A DNA stretch of 64,000 nucleotides. Origin: JAENVT01 sp963773085 (GTDB lineage Bacteria; Actinomycetota; Acidimicrobiia; Acidimicrobiales; Ilumatobacteraceae). The stretch is from positions 1 through 64,000 of the forward strand of contig CAVYZS010000013.1 of assembly GCA_963773085.1 (NCBI GenBank), given 5' to 3'. The notes below the pieces were generated by a model that was given only the letters and a program-made list of their open reading frames with translations, was not told the origin of the DNA and ran no database searches. Each line of letters begins with the position of its first letter. The first letter of the stretch is position 1. The position numbers and the translations under genes were made by a program. Below are positions 56,484-64,000 of this stretch, in pieces.

Positions 56484-57155
56484 ATGGTTGAGGCACAGGT
56501 GATCGCAGCCGATTCCTCTCCTCACATGGAGACCTCGCCGAAGCATGTCCGGGTGATGCTCGACGGTCGCTTCGTCGTCGATTCCTACGGCCCGCTGTTG
56601 GTTTGGGAGAAGCCGTACTATCCCACGTACTTCTTTCCGCTGGGCGACGTCGACGGCTCGGTGCTCGACGGTCGACGGTCCTACGGGCGCGCCGAGCCTG
56701 AGCTGGACGGCTACGTCGCCCTCCGGTGGAACGAGTTCGACCACTGGTTCGAAGAGGACGAGGAAGTGTTCGTACACGCCCGCGATCCGTACAAACGCAT
56801 CGACATCCTGCGCAGCACACGCCATGTCGTCGTCACGGTCGACGGTGTCGTGGTAGCCGACTCGAAACAGCCGACCATGCTCTTCGAGACGAGTCTGCGC
56901 CGCCGCACGTATCTGCCGCTCACCGACATTCGGATGGACCTGCTCGTTCCGTCGTCCAGTCGCACCCAGTGTCCCTACAAGGGCGAAGCCAAGTATTGGA
57001 GCGTGCGCATCGGCGAGACGCTGCACCGCGACCTGGTGTGGTCGTATCCCAGCCCGATCTGGGAGGCCGCGCCGATTGCCGGTCTGGCCTGTTTTTACGA
57101 CGAGCGGGTCGACATGACTGTCGACGGTCCTACGGGCGCAGGCTCAGGTCTGTAA
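56484..57155 (+). CDS. DUF427-domain protein
   Basis: About 223 residues. Two DUF427 modules: KHVRVMLDGRFVVDSYGPLL with VWEKPYYPTYFFPLGDV, then RHVVVTVDGVVVADSKQPTM and LFETSLRRRTYLPLTDIRMD. QCPYKGEAKYWSV is the family hallmark near residue 175. Function unknown; small beta-tent fold. ATG 56526 is an alternative start close to the first module. The end overlaps the convergent LigD-type gene by 12 bases. Confidence 0.85.
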   Translation: MVEAQVIAADSSPHMETSPKHVRVMLDGRFVVDSYGPLLVWEKPYYPTYFFPLGDVDGSVLDGRRSYGRAEPELDGYVALRWNEFDHWFEEDEEVFVHARDPYKRIDILRSTRHVVVTVDGVVVADSKQPTMLFETSLRRRTYLPLTDIRMDLLVPSSSRTQCPYKGEAKYWSVRIGETLHRDLVWSYPSPIWEAAPIAGLACFYDERVDMTVDGPTGAGSGL

Positions 57156-57671
57156 TTCGTCGTTCGTCAGTCCGGACTTGACCGAGTAGGGATGGTCCTC
57201 AGGATTCCAGCCGGCGACGGCGTACTGATCCTGTTTGTGGAGCAGCAGCCAGGACCGCTCGCCATCTCGGGAACCTCGCCGGATCAGGGCGAAATGGCCG
57301 TTCAGCTTCACGCCCTGCAGATCGAAATGAAGGTCACCGGCCGCTGTTGCGGCGATCGGATCGGCGTCGTCGGAGATCGACCACGAACCCCAGTCCCACA
57401 CGATCACGTCACCGCCGCCCGGCTCGCCACTCGGGATGACACCCTCGAAGTCGAAGTAGTCGAGCGCGTGGTCTTCGACCTGCACGGCCATGTGCTTCAC
57501 GGCGGGATCCAACGTGGGCCCCTTCGGCACGGCCCAGCTCAGTAGGACACCGCCGGCCTCCAGTCGTAGGTCGTAGTGCAGGCGTCGTGCCCTGTGCCGC
57601 TGAACCACGAACCGGTGGCCATGCTGATCCGGTGCGGAGCTGATTTCGGATGCGGCGGCTTCGGGTTCCAC
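57144..57671 (-). CDS. stand-alone LigD-type 3'-phosphoesterase
   Basis: Intact, 175 residues. FVVQRHRARRLHYDLRLEAG holds the conserved H-x-R and H-x-D-L-R-L-E motif, then WAVPKGPTLDP, VEDHALDYFDFEGVIPSGEP with the second metal His/Asp pair, and GGGDVIVWDWG. This matches the 3'-phosphoesterase module of DNA ligase D, which trims 3' ends in nonhomologous end joining. It lacks polymerase and ligase domains. It lies 21 bases after dinB on the same strand, so the two may form a DNA-repair operon under the LexA box. Confidence 0.88.
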   Translation of the reverse strand: MEPEAAASEISSAPDQHGHRFVVQRHRARRLHYDLRLEAGGVLLSWAVPKGPTLDPAVKHMAVQVEDHALDYFDFEGVIPSGEPGGGDVIVWDWGSWSISDDADPIAATAAGDLHFDLQGVKLNGHFALIRRGSRDGERSWLLLHKQDQYAVAGWNPEDHPYSVKSGLTNDELQT

Positions 57672-57692
57672 GTGGTCGAGGGTACCTCGCCG

Positions 57693-58937
57693 TTACAGCT
57701 GGTGTTCGGCGAGCTCGCGGAATTCGTCGGGGACAGAGGCGTAACGCGAGAGCACGACCGATGCGTAGCCCACCGCGGATCGACCGAACCGTATGCGCAC
57801 GGCATCGATCGAGTGGTCGACCGCCCACCTCGCCGCGCCGACTCGCGAGCCCGGGCGATGGGCATCGTCGGGCAGGAGAGGGAGCTCCAGCTGCAGCACC
57901 GGCTGGTCGACCAGGTTCGACACGGAGATCGCCAACAGCGAGATCTGTTGCTGCTCCGGGTGATCGCCCAAGGCCTTGTGCACCAGCCGCTCGGCAATCT
58001 CGGTGAGCGTGAGTGTGGTGGACACCGGATCGGGTCCCGTGTGCGATCGCGTGACTGCCCGCATGCCCGCGAATCGAACCCTCACGGTGATGGTGCGACC
58101 GGCCCGCTTCTTGGCCCGAAGCCGGCCGGCGACCCGATCGGCGAGATGGGCGAGAACCGAGCGAATGAGTTCGGACGAGATGTCGCGTCGTCCGAATGCC
58201 GATTGCGACCCCACTGACCCGGCCCGACCGTTCGGTTGCACCCGGCGCCGATCGTCGTTGGCGGCGAGCGCGCCGACCTTTGCACCGAGCGCTCGCCCGA
58301 GCAGCGATCGAAGCGATGCGTCGGGAGCGGCCGCCAACTGCCCGATGGTGTGGATACCTCGCTCGGCGAGGCGCTGCTGCATGACCGGCCCGATGCCCCA
58401 CACGAGACCCACTGGTAGTGGATCGAGGAATTCCCGTTCATCGGATGGGCTGACCACGACGAGGCCGTCGGGCTTGGCCACCTGCGATGCGATCTTGGCC
58501 AGATGCTTGGTGCGCGCTGCACCGACCGAGATGGGCAGTCCGACCTCGGAGCGCACCCGGTCTCGAATCTGTTCGCCGATGGCCTCGGCCGGGCCGAACA
58601 GATGGATCGAGCCGGCGACATCGAGGAATGCCTCGTCGATGGAGATGCGTTGCACAAGCGGCGTGAAGTCGCCGAGAACGGCCATGACCTGGTCACCCAG
58701 GCGTTGATACTCCGAGAAGTGCCCCTGGACGAAGGTCAGGTCCGGACACAGGCGCTTGGCCCGCCACCCGGACATGCCGCCCTGCACCCCGAACCGCTTG
58801 GCTTCGTACGACGCGGCGAGCACGACGCCTCCGCCGACCGCGATCGGGCGCCCGCGCAGCGACGGCTGCAGGAGCTGTTCGACCGAGGCGTAGAAGGCGT
58901 CGAGGTCGGCGTGCAAGATGGTGGCACCGGCGGGCAC
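57693..58937 (-). CDS. dinB: DNA polymerase IV (Y-family)
   Basis: Intact, 414 residues. Catalytic residues in ILHADLDAFYASVEQ and QRISIDEAFLDVAGS, fingers/thumb features such as AASYEAKRFGV, the helix-hairpin-helix WGIGPVMQQRLAERGIHTIG, the little-finger domain, and a C-terminal beta-clamp-binding-like motif QLELPLLP. Translesion polymerase making short error-prone patches. A LexA-type box sits 14 bases upstream of the start, so it is likely SOS-induced. Confidence 0.93.
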   Translation of the reverse strand: MPAGATILHADLDAFYASVEQLLQPSLRGRPIAVGGGVVLAASYEAKRFGVQGGMSGWRAKRLCPDLTFVQGHFSEYQRLGDQVMAVLGDFTPLVQRISIDEAFLDVAGSIHLFGPAEAIGEQIRDRVRSEVGLPISVGAARTKHLAKIASQVAKPDGLVVVSPSDEREFLDPLPVGLVWGIGPVMQQRLAERGIHTIGQLAAAPDASLRSLLGRALGAKVGALAANDDRRRVQPNGRAGSVGSQSAFGRRDISSELIRSVLAHLADRVAGRLRAKKRAGRTITVRVRFAGMRAVTRSHTGPDPVSTTLTLTEIAERLVHKALGDHPEQQQISLLAISVSNLVDQPVLQLELPLLPDDAHRPGSRVGAARWAVDHSIDAVRIRFGRSAVGYASVVLSRYASVPDEFRELAEHQL

Positions 58938-58951
58938 GATCGAAGTCTAGT

Positions 58952-58965
58952 CGAACAAGTGTTCG
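58952..58965 (-). promoter_or_regulatory. LexA (SOS) box before dinB
   Basis: CGAACACTTGTTCG on the minus strand has GAAC-N4-GTTC, the actinobacterial LexA consensus. It overlaps the stop end of the neighbouring gene (stop at 58966) and lies 14 bases before dinB. Confidence 0.75.
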
Positions 58966-59793
58966 CTAGCTAGAGGGGTTGCGGTCCGGATCGAGAAGGG
59001 CGTCGATCACATCGGACAGCGTCGCGTCGGACGAGTCCTTGAAGCCGCCGAGCCGCTCGTAGATGTCGGCCGCAGCGAGCCCGAAGCCGCCGGGCAGGGC
59101 GTGGGCATCGAAGCTCATGGCGATCTCGCGCAACTCACCGACGAAGCGCCACGCCTTGGGCGCATTGCCGGATGCAGCGAGTTCGGATTGTTGCTCCAGA
59201 CTGGGAAGCGACGTCGTCCACTCGGCGAGCAAAGTGTCGTCGACCCCTTCCGCCACAGCCAGGGCGCGAATCGCCAGAAGCAGTGCCGCGGTTCCCTTCG
59301 TCCACGCCGCGAAACAGATCTTGACGGCGGAAGCCGAACCCGCACCACCGTCGACCAAACGAGTCTCGAGCATGGTCCCGCTCCAGCGGTCGGCGACCTC
59401 GGTGGCCGCATCGCCGGCGAGGTACAGGCGGGTCGAGCCGGCGGCACGCACCGGCGGGCCGATCACGCCGCCGTCGACGAAGCGCTCGAACTGCTGACCG
59501 ATCGCCCGTGCGGTGGCCGGTGAGATGGCGTTGACATCGACATAGATCCCATCGAATCCTGCAGCGGCGACTCGCTCCGCAGTCGGCAGCGCCGCGGCAG
59601 GAGGACACACGGAGATGATCACCTCGGCACGCTCGACGAGATCCGCGACCGCGCCGACATCATCGATGCCAGCGGCCAGTGCTCGTTCGTGAGTTGCGGC
59701 GGAACGACCGTCGCCGCACCACAGACGCGTTCCCCGGCAGGTGGCGGCCAATGATGCGCCCATGGCGCCGGGGTGCAGGAAGCCTGTGATCAT
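58966..59793 (-). CDS. NAD(P)-dependent oxidoreductase, DUF1932/6-phosphogluconate dehydrogenase-like
   Basis: Intact, 275 residues. N-terminal Rossmann motif GFLHPGAMGASLA (G-x-x-x-x-G-x-M-G). The hydroxyisobutyrate-dehydrogenase-like middle part contains VDVNAISPATARAIG and FVDGGVIGPPV, and the DUF1932 C-terminal domain has KICFAAWTKGTAALLLAI, with the catalytic Lys probably in this helix. Acts on a beta-hydroxyacid-like substrate; identity unknown. Ten bases after the SDR gene on the same strand. Confidence 0.85.
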   Translation of the reverse strand: MITGFLHPGAMGASLAATCRGTRLWCGDGRSAATHERALAAGIDDVGAVADLVERAEVIISVCPPAAALPTAERVAAAGFDGIYVDVNAISPATARAIGQQFERFVDGGVIGPPVRAAGSTRLYLAGDAATEVADRWSGTMLETRLVDGGAGSASAVKICFAAWTKGTAALLLAIRALAVAEGVDDTLLAEWTTSLPSLEQQSELAASGNAPKAWRFVGELREIAMSFDAHALPGGFGLAAADIYERLGGFKDSSDATLSDVIDALLDPDRNPSS

Positions 59794-59803
59794 GTCGTCG
59801 TGA

Positions 59804-60541
59804 TCAGATCACGAGTGTGGTGCCGCCGTCGACCACCACGACCTGTCCCGTCATGTACGAATTGCGGATCACGCTGATGACTGCCTCGGCGCAGTCGTCG
59901 ACGGTCGCCGAACGATGCAACGGGGAGATTGCGGCGATGGACGCGTGTTGGGCCGCCCACTCCGACGTCCACGGCGTCGCCACGAGTCCCGGGGCAACAG
60001 CATTGACACGTACCGGACCGCACGCCTTGGCGAGCAGTGCAGTGAGGTGGTTCAGCGCGGCCTTCGTCATCGCGTAGGCGATCGAAGAGCCAAGCGGGCG
60101 GACACCGGCAATCGAGGTGATCGTGACGACGTTCGGATCGGACGACTCGCGCAGGTGTGGCATGGCGGCCTTGGTGAGCCACCATGTGCCGAACACGTTG
60201 ACCTCGAAAGTCTTGCGGAAGATCTCGTCGGTCAGCGCGTCGAGATCGGCGTGCGGTACCAGGGTCGTCCAGCCGGCGTTGTTGACGAGGATGTCGAGCC
60301 GCCCGAATCGATCGATCGTGCGCTCGATCAACTCGTGTCCTTGCGCCTGATCACTGATGTCGGCCTGCACGTAGAGCGATTCGCTCGGGAGTGCCTCCGC
60401 TACGGCCATGCCGGCTTCGATCGACGACGACGAGTTCACGACGACCTTGGCGCCGAGGTCGGCCAGGCGCCGCGCCGTGGCCTCGCCGATACCGCTTGAC
60501 GATCCGGTCACGATCGCCACCCTGCCGTCGAGTCCGTCCAT
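59804..60541 (-). CDS. short-chain dehydrogenase/reductase
   Basis: Intact, 245 residues from ATG 60541. TGSSSGIGEATARRL is the cofactor motif (about 12-26), LVNNAG follows, TSIAGVRPLG holds the catalytic Ser, YAMTKAA the Tyr/Lys pair, and VDGG near the end is usual. NAD(P)-dependent oxidoreductase, substrate unknown. Forms a divergent pair with the FAD oxidase gene. Confidence 0.9.
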   Translation of the reverse strand: MDGLDGRVAIVTGSSSGIGEATARRLADLGAKVVVNSSSSIEAGMAVAEALPSESLYVQADISDQAQGHELIERTIDRFGRLDILVNNAGWTTLVPHADLDALTDEIFRKTFEVNVFGTWWLTKAAMPHLRESSDPNVVTITSIAGVRPLGSSIAYAMTKAALNHLTALLAKACGPVRVNAVAPGLVATPWTSEWAAQHASIAAISPLHRSATVDDCAEAVISVIRNSYMTGQVVVVDGGTTLVI

Positions 60542-60622
60542 CGCGCTGCTCCTGTTCGTCGTGCACCGGCGAAAGCCGAGCCTACGTGGCCAGAGTGGCG
60601 TCGTGGACGTAGTGTCGACGAC

Positions 60623-61894
60623 ATGAGCGACGAACGCAACTGGGCCGGGAATGTGCGGTACCGCGCCGTTCGGTTCCACCAGCCAACCTCGGTCGCCGAT
60701 GTGCAGTCGGTGGTTGCGTCTGCCACGAAGGTGCGCGGTGTCGGCAGCCGGCATTCGTTCAACACCATCGCGGACACCGATGGTGATCTCGTCTCGCTGT
60801 CGGCGATGCCACGCCTCGTCGAGCTTGATGCGGAGACCGCAACTGTCACTGTCGACGGGGGGATCAGGTACGGCGAGTTGGCGACGTTTCTTCATGACCG
60901 CGGCTGGGCCTTGGCCAACCTGGCGTCCTTGCCGCATATCTCCGTGGCCGGGGCGTGCGCCACGGGCACGCACGGCTCAGGTGTCGACAACGGCAACCTC
61001 GCCACTGCAGTACGTGCCCTGCAGGTCGTGGTTGCATCTGGTGATCTCGTCGAGGCCTCCCGCGACGACGAGCCTGACCTCCTCGATGGTCTCGCCGTCG
61101 GGCTCGGCGCCTTCGGCATCGTCACCCGCCTCACGCTGGCGATCGAGCCGACGTTCGCGGTTCGCCAGCACGTGTACGAGAACCTGCCGTTCTCGACAGC
61201 ACTCGAACAGCTCGACGAGATCATGGCCGATGGGTACAGCGTGAGTCTCTTCACGACGTGGCGTCACCCACACATCGAGCAGTTGTGGCGCAAGGAACGG
61301 ATCGCCCGTGATGGCGAGAGTTCCGAGCTCGACGGGGCCGGTGGCTCCCGTTTCGGTGCCGTCGCCGCACACCACAATCTGCACCCGATCGCCGAGTTGT
61401 CGGCCGATCCGTGCACGGAGCAGATGGGCGTCCCTGGTCCGTGGCACGAGCGTCTCCCTCATTTCCGCATGGGCTTCACCCCGAGCAGCGGCGAGGAACT
61501 GCAATCCGAGCTGTTCGTGGCCCGCGCCGATGCTCCCGACGTGATGCGCACGCTCACGGCCCTGGCCGACGTGCTGGCGCCCGTGCTCAAGATCTCCGAA
61601 GTGCGCGCGGTGGCTGCCGACACGCTGTGGCTCAGCCCGTGTCAGGGGCGCGCCACGATCGCCTTCCACTTCACGTGGATTCCGTCATGGCCCGAGGTGC
61701 GCCCTGTGCTGATGCGGCTGGAATCGGCGCTCGAAGCTTTCGCCCCCCGTCCGCACTGGGGCAAGCTCACGACACTGAGCGGCGCCACCATCCGATCGCG
61801 TGTCGAGCACTTCGGCGCATTCGAGACGCTCGTCGCCGAGTGGGATCCGCGCCGAAAGTTTCGCAACGATTACCTCGACGAATTGCTGGCCTGA
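60623..61894 (+). CDS. FAD-binding sugar-alcohol (alditol) oxidase-like protein
   Basis: Intact, 423 residues. N-terminal PCMH FAD domain with VGSRHSFN, where the His is the likely 8-alpha-linked flavin site, then GGIRYGELATFLHDRGWALA and GACATGTHGSG. The C-terminal ALO domain has RMGFTPSSGEELQSELFVAR. Length and motifs match actinobacterial alditol/xylitol oxidase (AldO) and D-arabinonolactone oxidase relatives, which oxidise polyols or lactones with release of H2O2. Followed by MtfA after six bases. Confidence 0.88.
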   Translation: MSDERNWAGNVRYRAVRFHQPTSVADVQSVVASATKVRGVGSRHSFNTIADTDGDLVSLSAMPRLVELDAETATVTVDGGIRYGELATFLHDRGWALANLASLPHISVAGACATGTHGSGVDNGNLATAVRALQVVVASGDLVEASRDDEPDLLDGLAVGLGAFGIVTRLTLAIEPTFAVRQHVYENLPFSTALEQLDEIMADGYSVSLFTTWRHPHIEQLWRKERIARDGESSELDGAGGSRFGAVAAHHNLHPIAELSADPCTEQMGVPGPWHERLPHFRMGFTPSSGEELQSELFVARADAPDVMRTLTALADVLAPVLKISEVRAVAADTLWLSPCQGRATIAFHFTWIPSWPEVRPVLMRLESALEAFAPRPHWGKLTTLSGATIRSRVEHFGAFETLVAEWDPRRKFRNDYLDELLA

Positions 61895-61900
61895 GCCACG

Positions 61901-62638
61901 GTGAGACGCAAGCACCTGCCGGACGACTGGGAGCAGATTGCGCGCCGCCGCGTGGCGTACTGGCATGTGCTCAGTGCGGACGAGCAGGCTCGGCTGGGCC
62001 AACTCGCCGACCATCTCGTCGCCACCAAGCGGTGGGAGGCGTCGAAGGGTTTCGAGTTGACCGACGAGATCATCGTCACGATCGCCGTACAGGCCGGCGT
62101 GCTGATCCTCGGCCTCGACATCAGCTACTTCGGCAAGGTCACCTCGATCATCGTGCACCCGAGGACATTCGCGATCCCTGGGCCGCGGGCAACGGCCATT
62201 CGGGGAATGATCGACGACGGGGCGCGTCCGTTGCTCGGGGAAGCCCATCACGATCGCGGCCCGATCCTGCTGGCGTGGGACGAGGCCCGCTACGGGGCGC
62301 GTCACCGGGGCCGCGGTCACAATGTGGTGCTCCACGAGTTCGCCCACAAGATGGACATGCTCGATGGCGTGGTCGACGGGACGCCGCTGCTTCCCGATCA
62401 GGCCTCACTCGACCGATGGATTGCTGTGTGCGACGCAGAGTTCAAGCTGATGCGAGCGGGCGAGGGCGGACCGCTGCTCGATGACTACGCGGCGACGGAT
62501 CCGGGCGAGTTCTTCGCAGTTGCGACTGAGGCCTTCTTCGATCGGCCCGTGGATTTTCTCGAGACCAAACCGGAGCTGTACGAAGTTCTGGCCGGCTTCT
62601 ATCGACAGGATCCGGCGGCCCGGGAACCGCGGGCTTGA
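61901..62638 (+). CDS. mtfA: MtfA-family zinc metallopeptidase
   Basis: Intact, about 245 residues, GTG start. The active site HEFAHKMDMLDG gives H-E-x-x-H, and PGEFFAVATEAFFDRP carries the third zinc ligand Glu. LPDDWEQIARRRVAYWHVLS matches the usual N-terminus. In E. coli MtfA binds the repressor Mlc and acts as an aminopeptidase; here the role is not known. Convergent with the YgiD-type gene, two bases apart. Confidence 0.9.
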   Translation: MRRKHLPDDWEQIARRRVAYWHVLSADEQARLGQLADHLVATKRWEASKGFELTDEIIVTIAVQAGVLILGLDISYFGKVTSIIVHPRTFAIPGPRATAIRGMIDDGARPLLGEAHHDRGPILLAWDEARYGARHRGRGHNVVLHEFAHKMDMLDGVVDGTPLLPDQASLDRWIAVCDAEFKLMRAGEGGPLLDDYAATDPGEFFAVATEAFFDRPVDFLETKPELYEVLAGFYRQDPAAREPRA

Positions 62639-62640
62639 TG

Positions 62641-63441
62641 TCAGGCGCCAGGCGGAGCGGCCGCGAGCGCGAAGCTCGTCATCGACAACGAACCCATCGC
62701 GTAGCCGTCGACCAACACGTCGGCGCGCTGGCCCGCTGCGTCTGCCAGACCGGCCACGTACAGCAGTGGGAGGAAGTGGTCCGGCGTCGGAACCGCGAGA
62801 CGGTAGTGGTCGTGGTCTCGAAGGTCGGCGATCCGGCCGGGCGTGCCGGTCATCAAGGCGGTTGCTGTCTCGTTGAAATCGCGGGCCCAATCGAATGCCG
62901 CATCGGGCCGGCTCCATTCCAGGAGCCCCAGGTTGTGGACGACGTTTCCGCTTCCGACGATGAGCACGCCACGTTGTCGCAGCCCTGCCAGCTGGGCGCC
63001 GAGGGCGACGTGGTAGTCGAGCGGCTTGCTGGCGTCGATCGACAACTGCAGGACGGGAATGTCGGCGGCGGGGAACATGTGTGCAAGTACGGACCACGTG
63101 CCATGGTCGATTCCCCAGCTGTCGAGGTCCTGGCCCACCCATGTCGGCTTGACGAGCTCGATGATCTCGGCAGCAAGCTCGGGGTCGCCGGCGGCCGGGT
63201 AGCGCATGGCGAACAACTCGTCGGGAAAGCCGAAGAAGTCGTGGATCGTCTTCGGAGACGCCATCGCCGTCACTGCCGTGGCATTGATGTACCAATGCGC
63301 CGAGATCGCCAAGATCGCCCGTGGGCGCGGAACCGTGCTTGCGAAAGCTCGCCAGGCCTCGGTGTACCGATTTTGCTCGAGAGCGTTCATCGGGCTGCCG
63401 TGGCCGATGAAGGCCGCCGGCATCGGTGCTGTCGCTGTCAT
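62641..63441 (-). CDS. ygiD: 4,5-DOPA-extradiol-dioxygenase-like protein (YgiD family)
   Basis: Intact, 266 residues. Metal-binding His residues in AAFIGHGSPMNALE (about 14) and LAISAHWYINATAV (about 49), then HNLGLLEW and TPDHFLPLLYVAGLAD. This is the LigB-fold class III extradiol dioxygenase family (YgiD). Substrate in bacteria is uncertain. Divergent from the acyltransferase gene. Confidence 0.9.
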   Translation of the reverse strand: MTATAPMPAAFIGHGSPMNALEQNRYTEAWRAFASTVPRPRAILAISAHWYINATAVTAMASPKTIHDFFGFPDELFAMRYPAAGDPELAAEIIELVKPTWVGQDLDSWGIDHGTWSVLAHMFPAADIPVLQLSIDASKPLDYHVALGAQLAGLRQRGVLIVGSGNVVHNLGLLEWSRPDAAFDWARDFNETATALMTGTPGRIADLRDHDHYRLAVPTPDHFLPLLYVAGLADAAGQRADVLVDGYAMGSLSMTSFALAAAPPGA

Positions 63442-63497
63442 GGATGCTCCTCACGGGTTCGTGGTGGCCAGGGTAACGGCACGTCTAGCGTGTGGCC

Positions 63498-64000
63498 GTG
63501 AAGAAGGGGATCGCCACGAGCGACGATGCCGGCGATCGGTTGTACCGCGTCATCCGAACCGTGCTGGGTTCTGTGTACCGCGCCCTGATTCCCGTGAAGG
63601 TTTCCGGCCTGGAACACCTGCCGTCACACGGCCCAGTCATCCTTGCGGCGAACCACGTCTCCTTCTTCGACACCATCGTGTTGATGTTCTCCGTGCCCCG
63701 TCGCACCTACTTCGTCGGCAAGGCCGAGTACATGGATTCCTGGACCACCCGCCGACTGTTCCCTGCGTTCGGTCTGATACCGATCGAGCGGGCCGCTGCC
63801 CGCCAGGCGATGGCCGCGCTCGGGGTTGCCGCCGCGGCGTTGGAGCAGGGTCACGTCCTGGGCATCTATCCGGAAGGCACCCGGTCGCGCGACGGCCTGC
63901 TGCACCGCGGCCACACGGGAGTCGCTCAGCTGGCATTGATGACGGGCGCATCGATCGTGCCCGTCGGCCTGGTCGGCACCGACCGCATCCAACCGATCGG
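63498..64000 (+). CDS. 1-acyl-sn-glycerol-3-phosphate acyltransferase (PlsC-like), partial
   Basis: Begins at GTG 63498 (VKKGIATSDDAGDRLYRVIR) and runs off the right edge. The conserved acyltransferase blocks are visible: NHVSFFD (H-x4-D, about 50-56), FGLIPIERAAARQA (block II) and YPEGTRSRDG (block III). Transfers acyl groups to lysophosphatidate in phospholipid synthesis, at the inner membrane. The C-terminus is not seen. Confidence 0.87.
   Translation, partial: MKKGIATSDDAGDRLYRVIRTVLGSVYRALIPVKVSGLEHLPSHGPVILAANHVSFFDTIVLMFSVPRRTYFVGKAEYMDSWTTRRLFPAFGLIPIERAAARQAMAALGVAAAALEQGHVLGIYPEGTRSRDGLLHRGHTGVAQLALMTGASIVPVGLVGTDRIQPI

Overview
The window is GC-rich, with dense genes, G/C-ending codons and frequent ATGA/GTGA start-stop overlaps. 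It carries an actinobacterial LexA box (58952-58965), an SCO6745-type protein, a deazaflavin-type reductase and a DUF3048 lipoprotein. Together these point to an actinomycete, perhaps an Ilumatobacter-like member of Acidimicrobiia; the class is inference. No rRNA, complete tRNA or CRISPR array was seen. Many genes between 1 and 47 kb read through only if single-base frameshifts are allowed, whereas 52-64 kb is clean. Each frameshift I could place from protein family continuity is noted in the gene entry. I cannot tell assembly error from decay.

1-18 kb is a catabolic and uptake island for an unidentified, probably aromatic or methoxylated, compound. One minus-strand operon holds two luciferase-like monooxygenases, an alpha/beta hydrolase and a VanA-like Rieske oxygenase. 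A second encodes a Liv-type ABC transporter with LivH, LivM and LivG fused in one chain. Both are preceded by the same promoter/operator. Next come a flavin monooxygenase and azoreductase pair, a NodD-like LysR regulator, hydrolase, SDR, MetE/UROD-like protein, third luciferase-like enzyme, kinase-like protein, RraA-like protein and DUF1330 protein. A 47-bp promoter block is repeated upstream of two of these units.

18-38 kb is a mobile, rearranged region. It contains two copies of an ECF sigma/membrane-partner gene pair, two tRNA-Gly-derived repeats, an IS256-type element joining a truncated cyclase-ATPase regulator to a truncated kup gene, and an IS481-type element with a 15-bp target repeat. 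It also has IS110 and IS5 scars, a shattered secreted M14 peptidase, an AT-rich cupin gene, an MFS transporter, a nucleotidyltransferase, an intact Rieske oxygenase and a 90-bp dispersed repeat.

38-47 kb holds an NHLP-leader-like small protein, a deazaflavin-type reductase, an SCO6745 protein, an overlapping DUF4129-MoxR-DUF58 membrane operon, a GNAT, a NERD fragment and a DUF3048 lipoprotein. 47-52 kb holds a leaderless MazEF-type toxin-antitoxin pair and a sigma remnant / lipoprotein / subtilase / TPR-CHAT protease cassette, the best candidate for an unusual system.

52-64 kb is orderly: a DMT exporter with a histidine-rich tail, a sulfide:quinone oxidoreductase-DsrC-DsrE operon under a CsoR/CstR-type operator, VOC and DUF427 proteins, a stand-alone LigD-type phosphoesterase, dinB under a LexA box, an NAD-binding enzyme, an SDR, an alditol oxidase-like flavoenzyme, MtfA, a YgiD-type dioxygenase and a PlsC acyltransferase running off the end.
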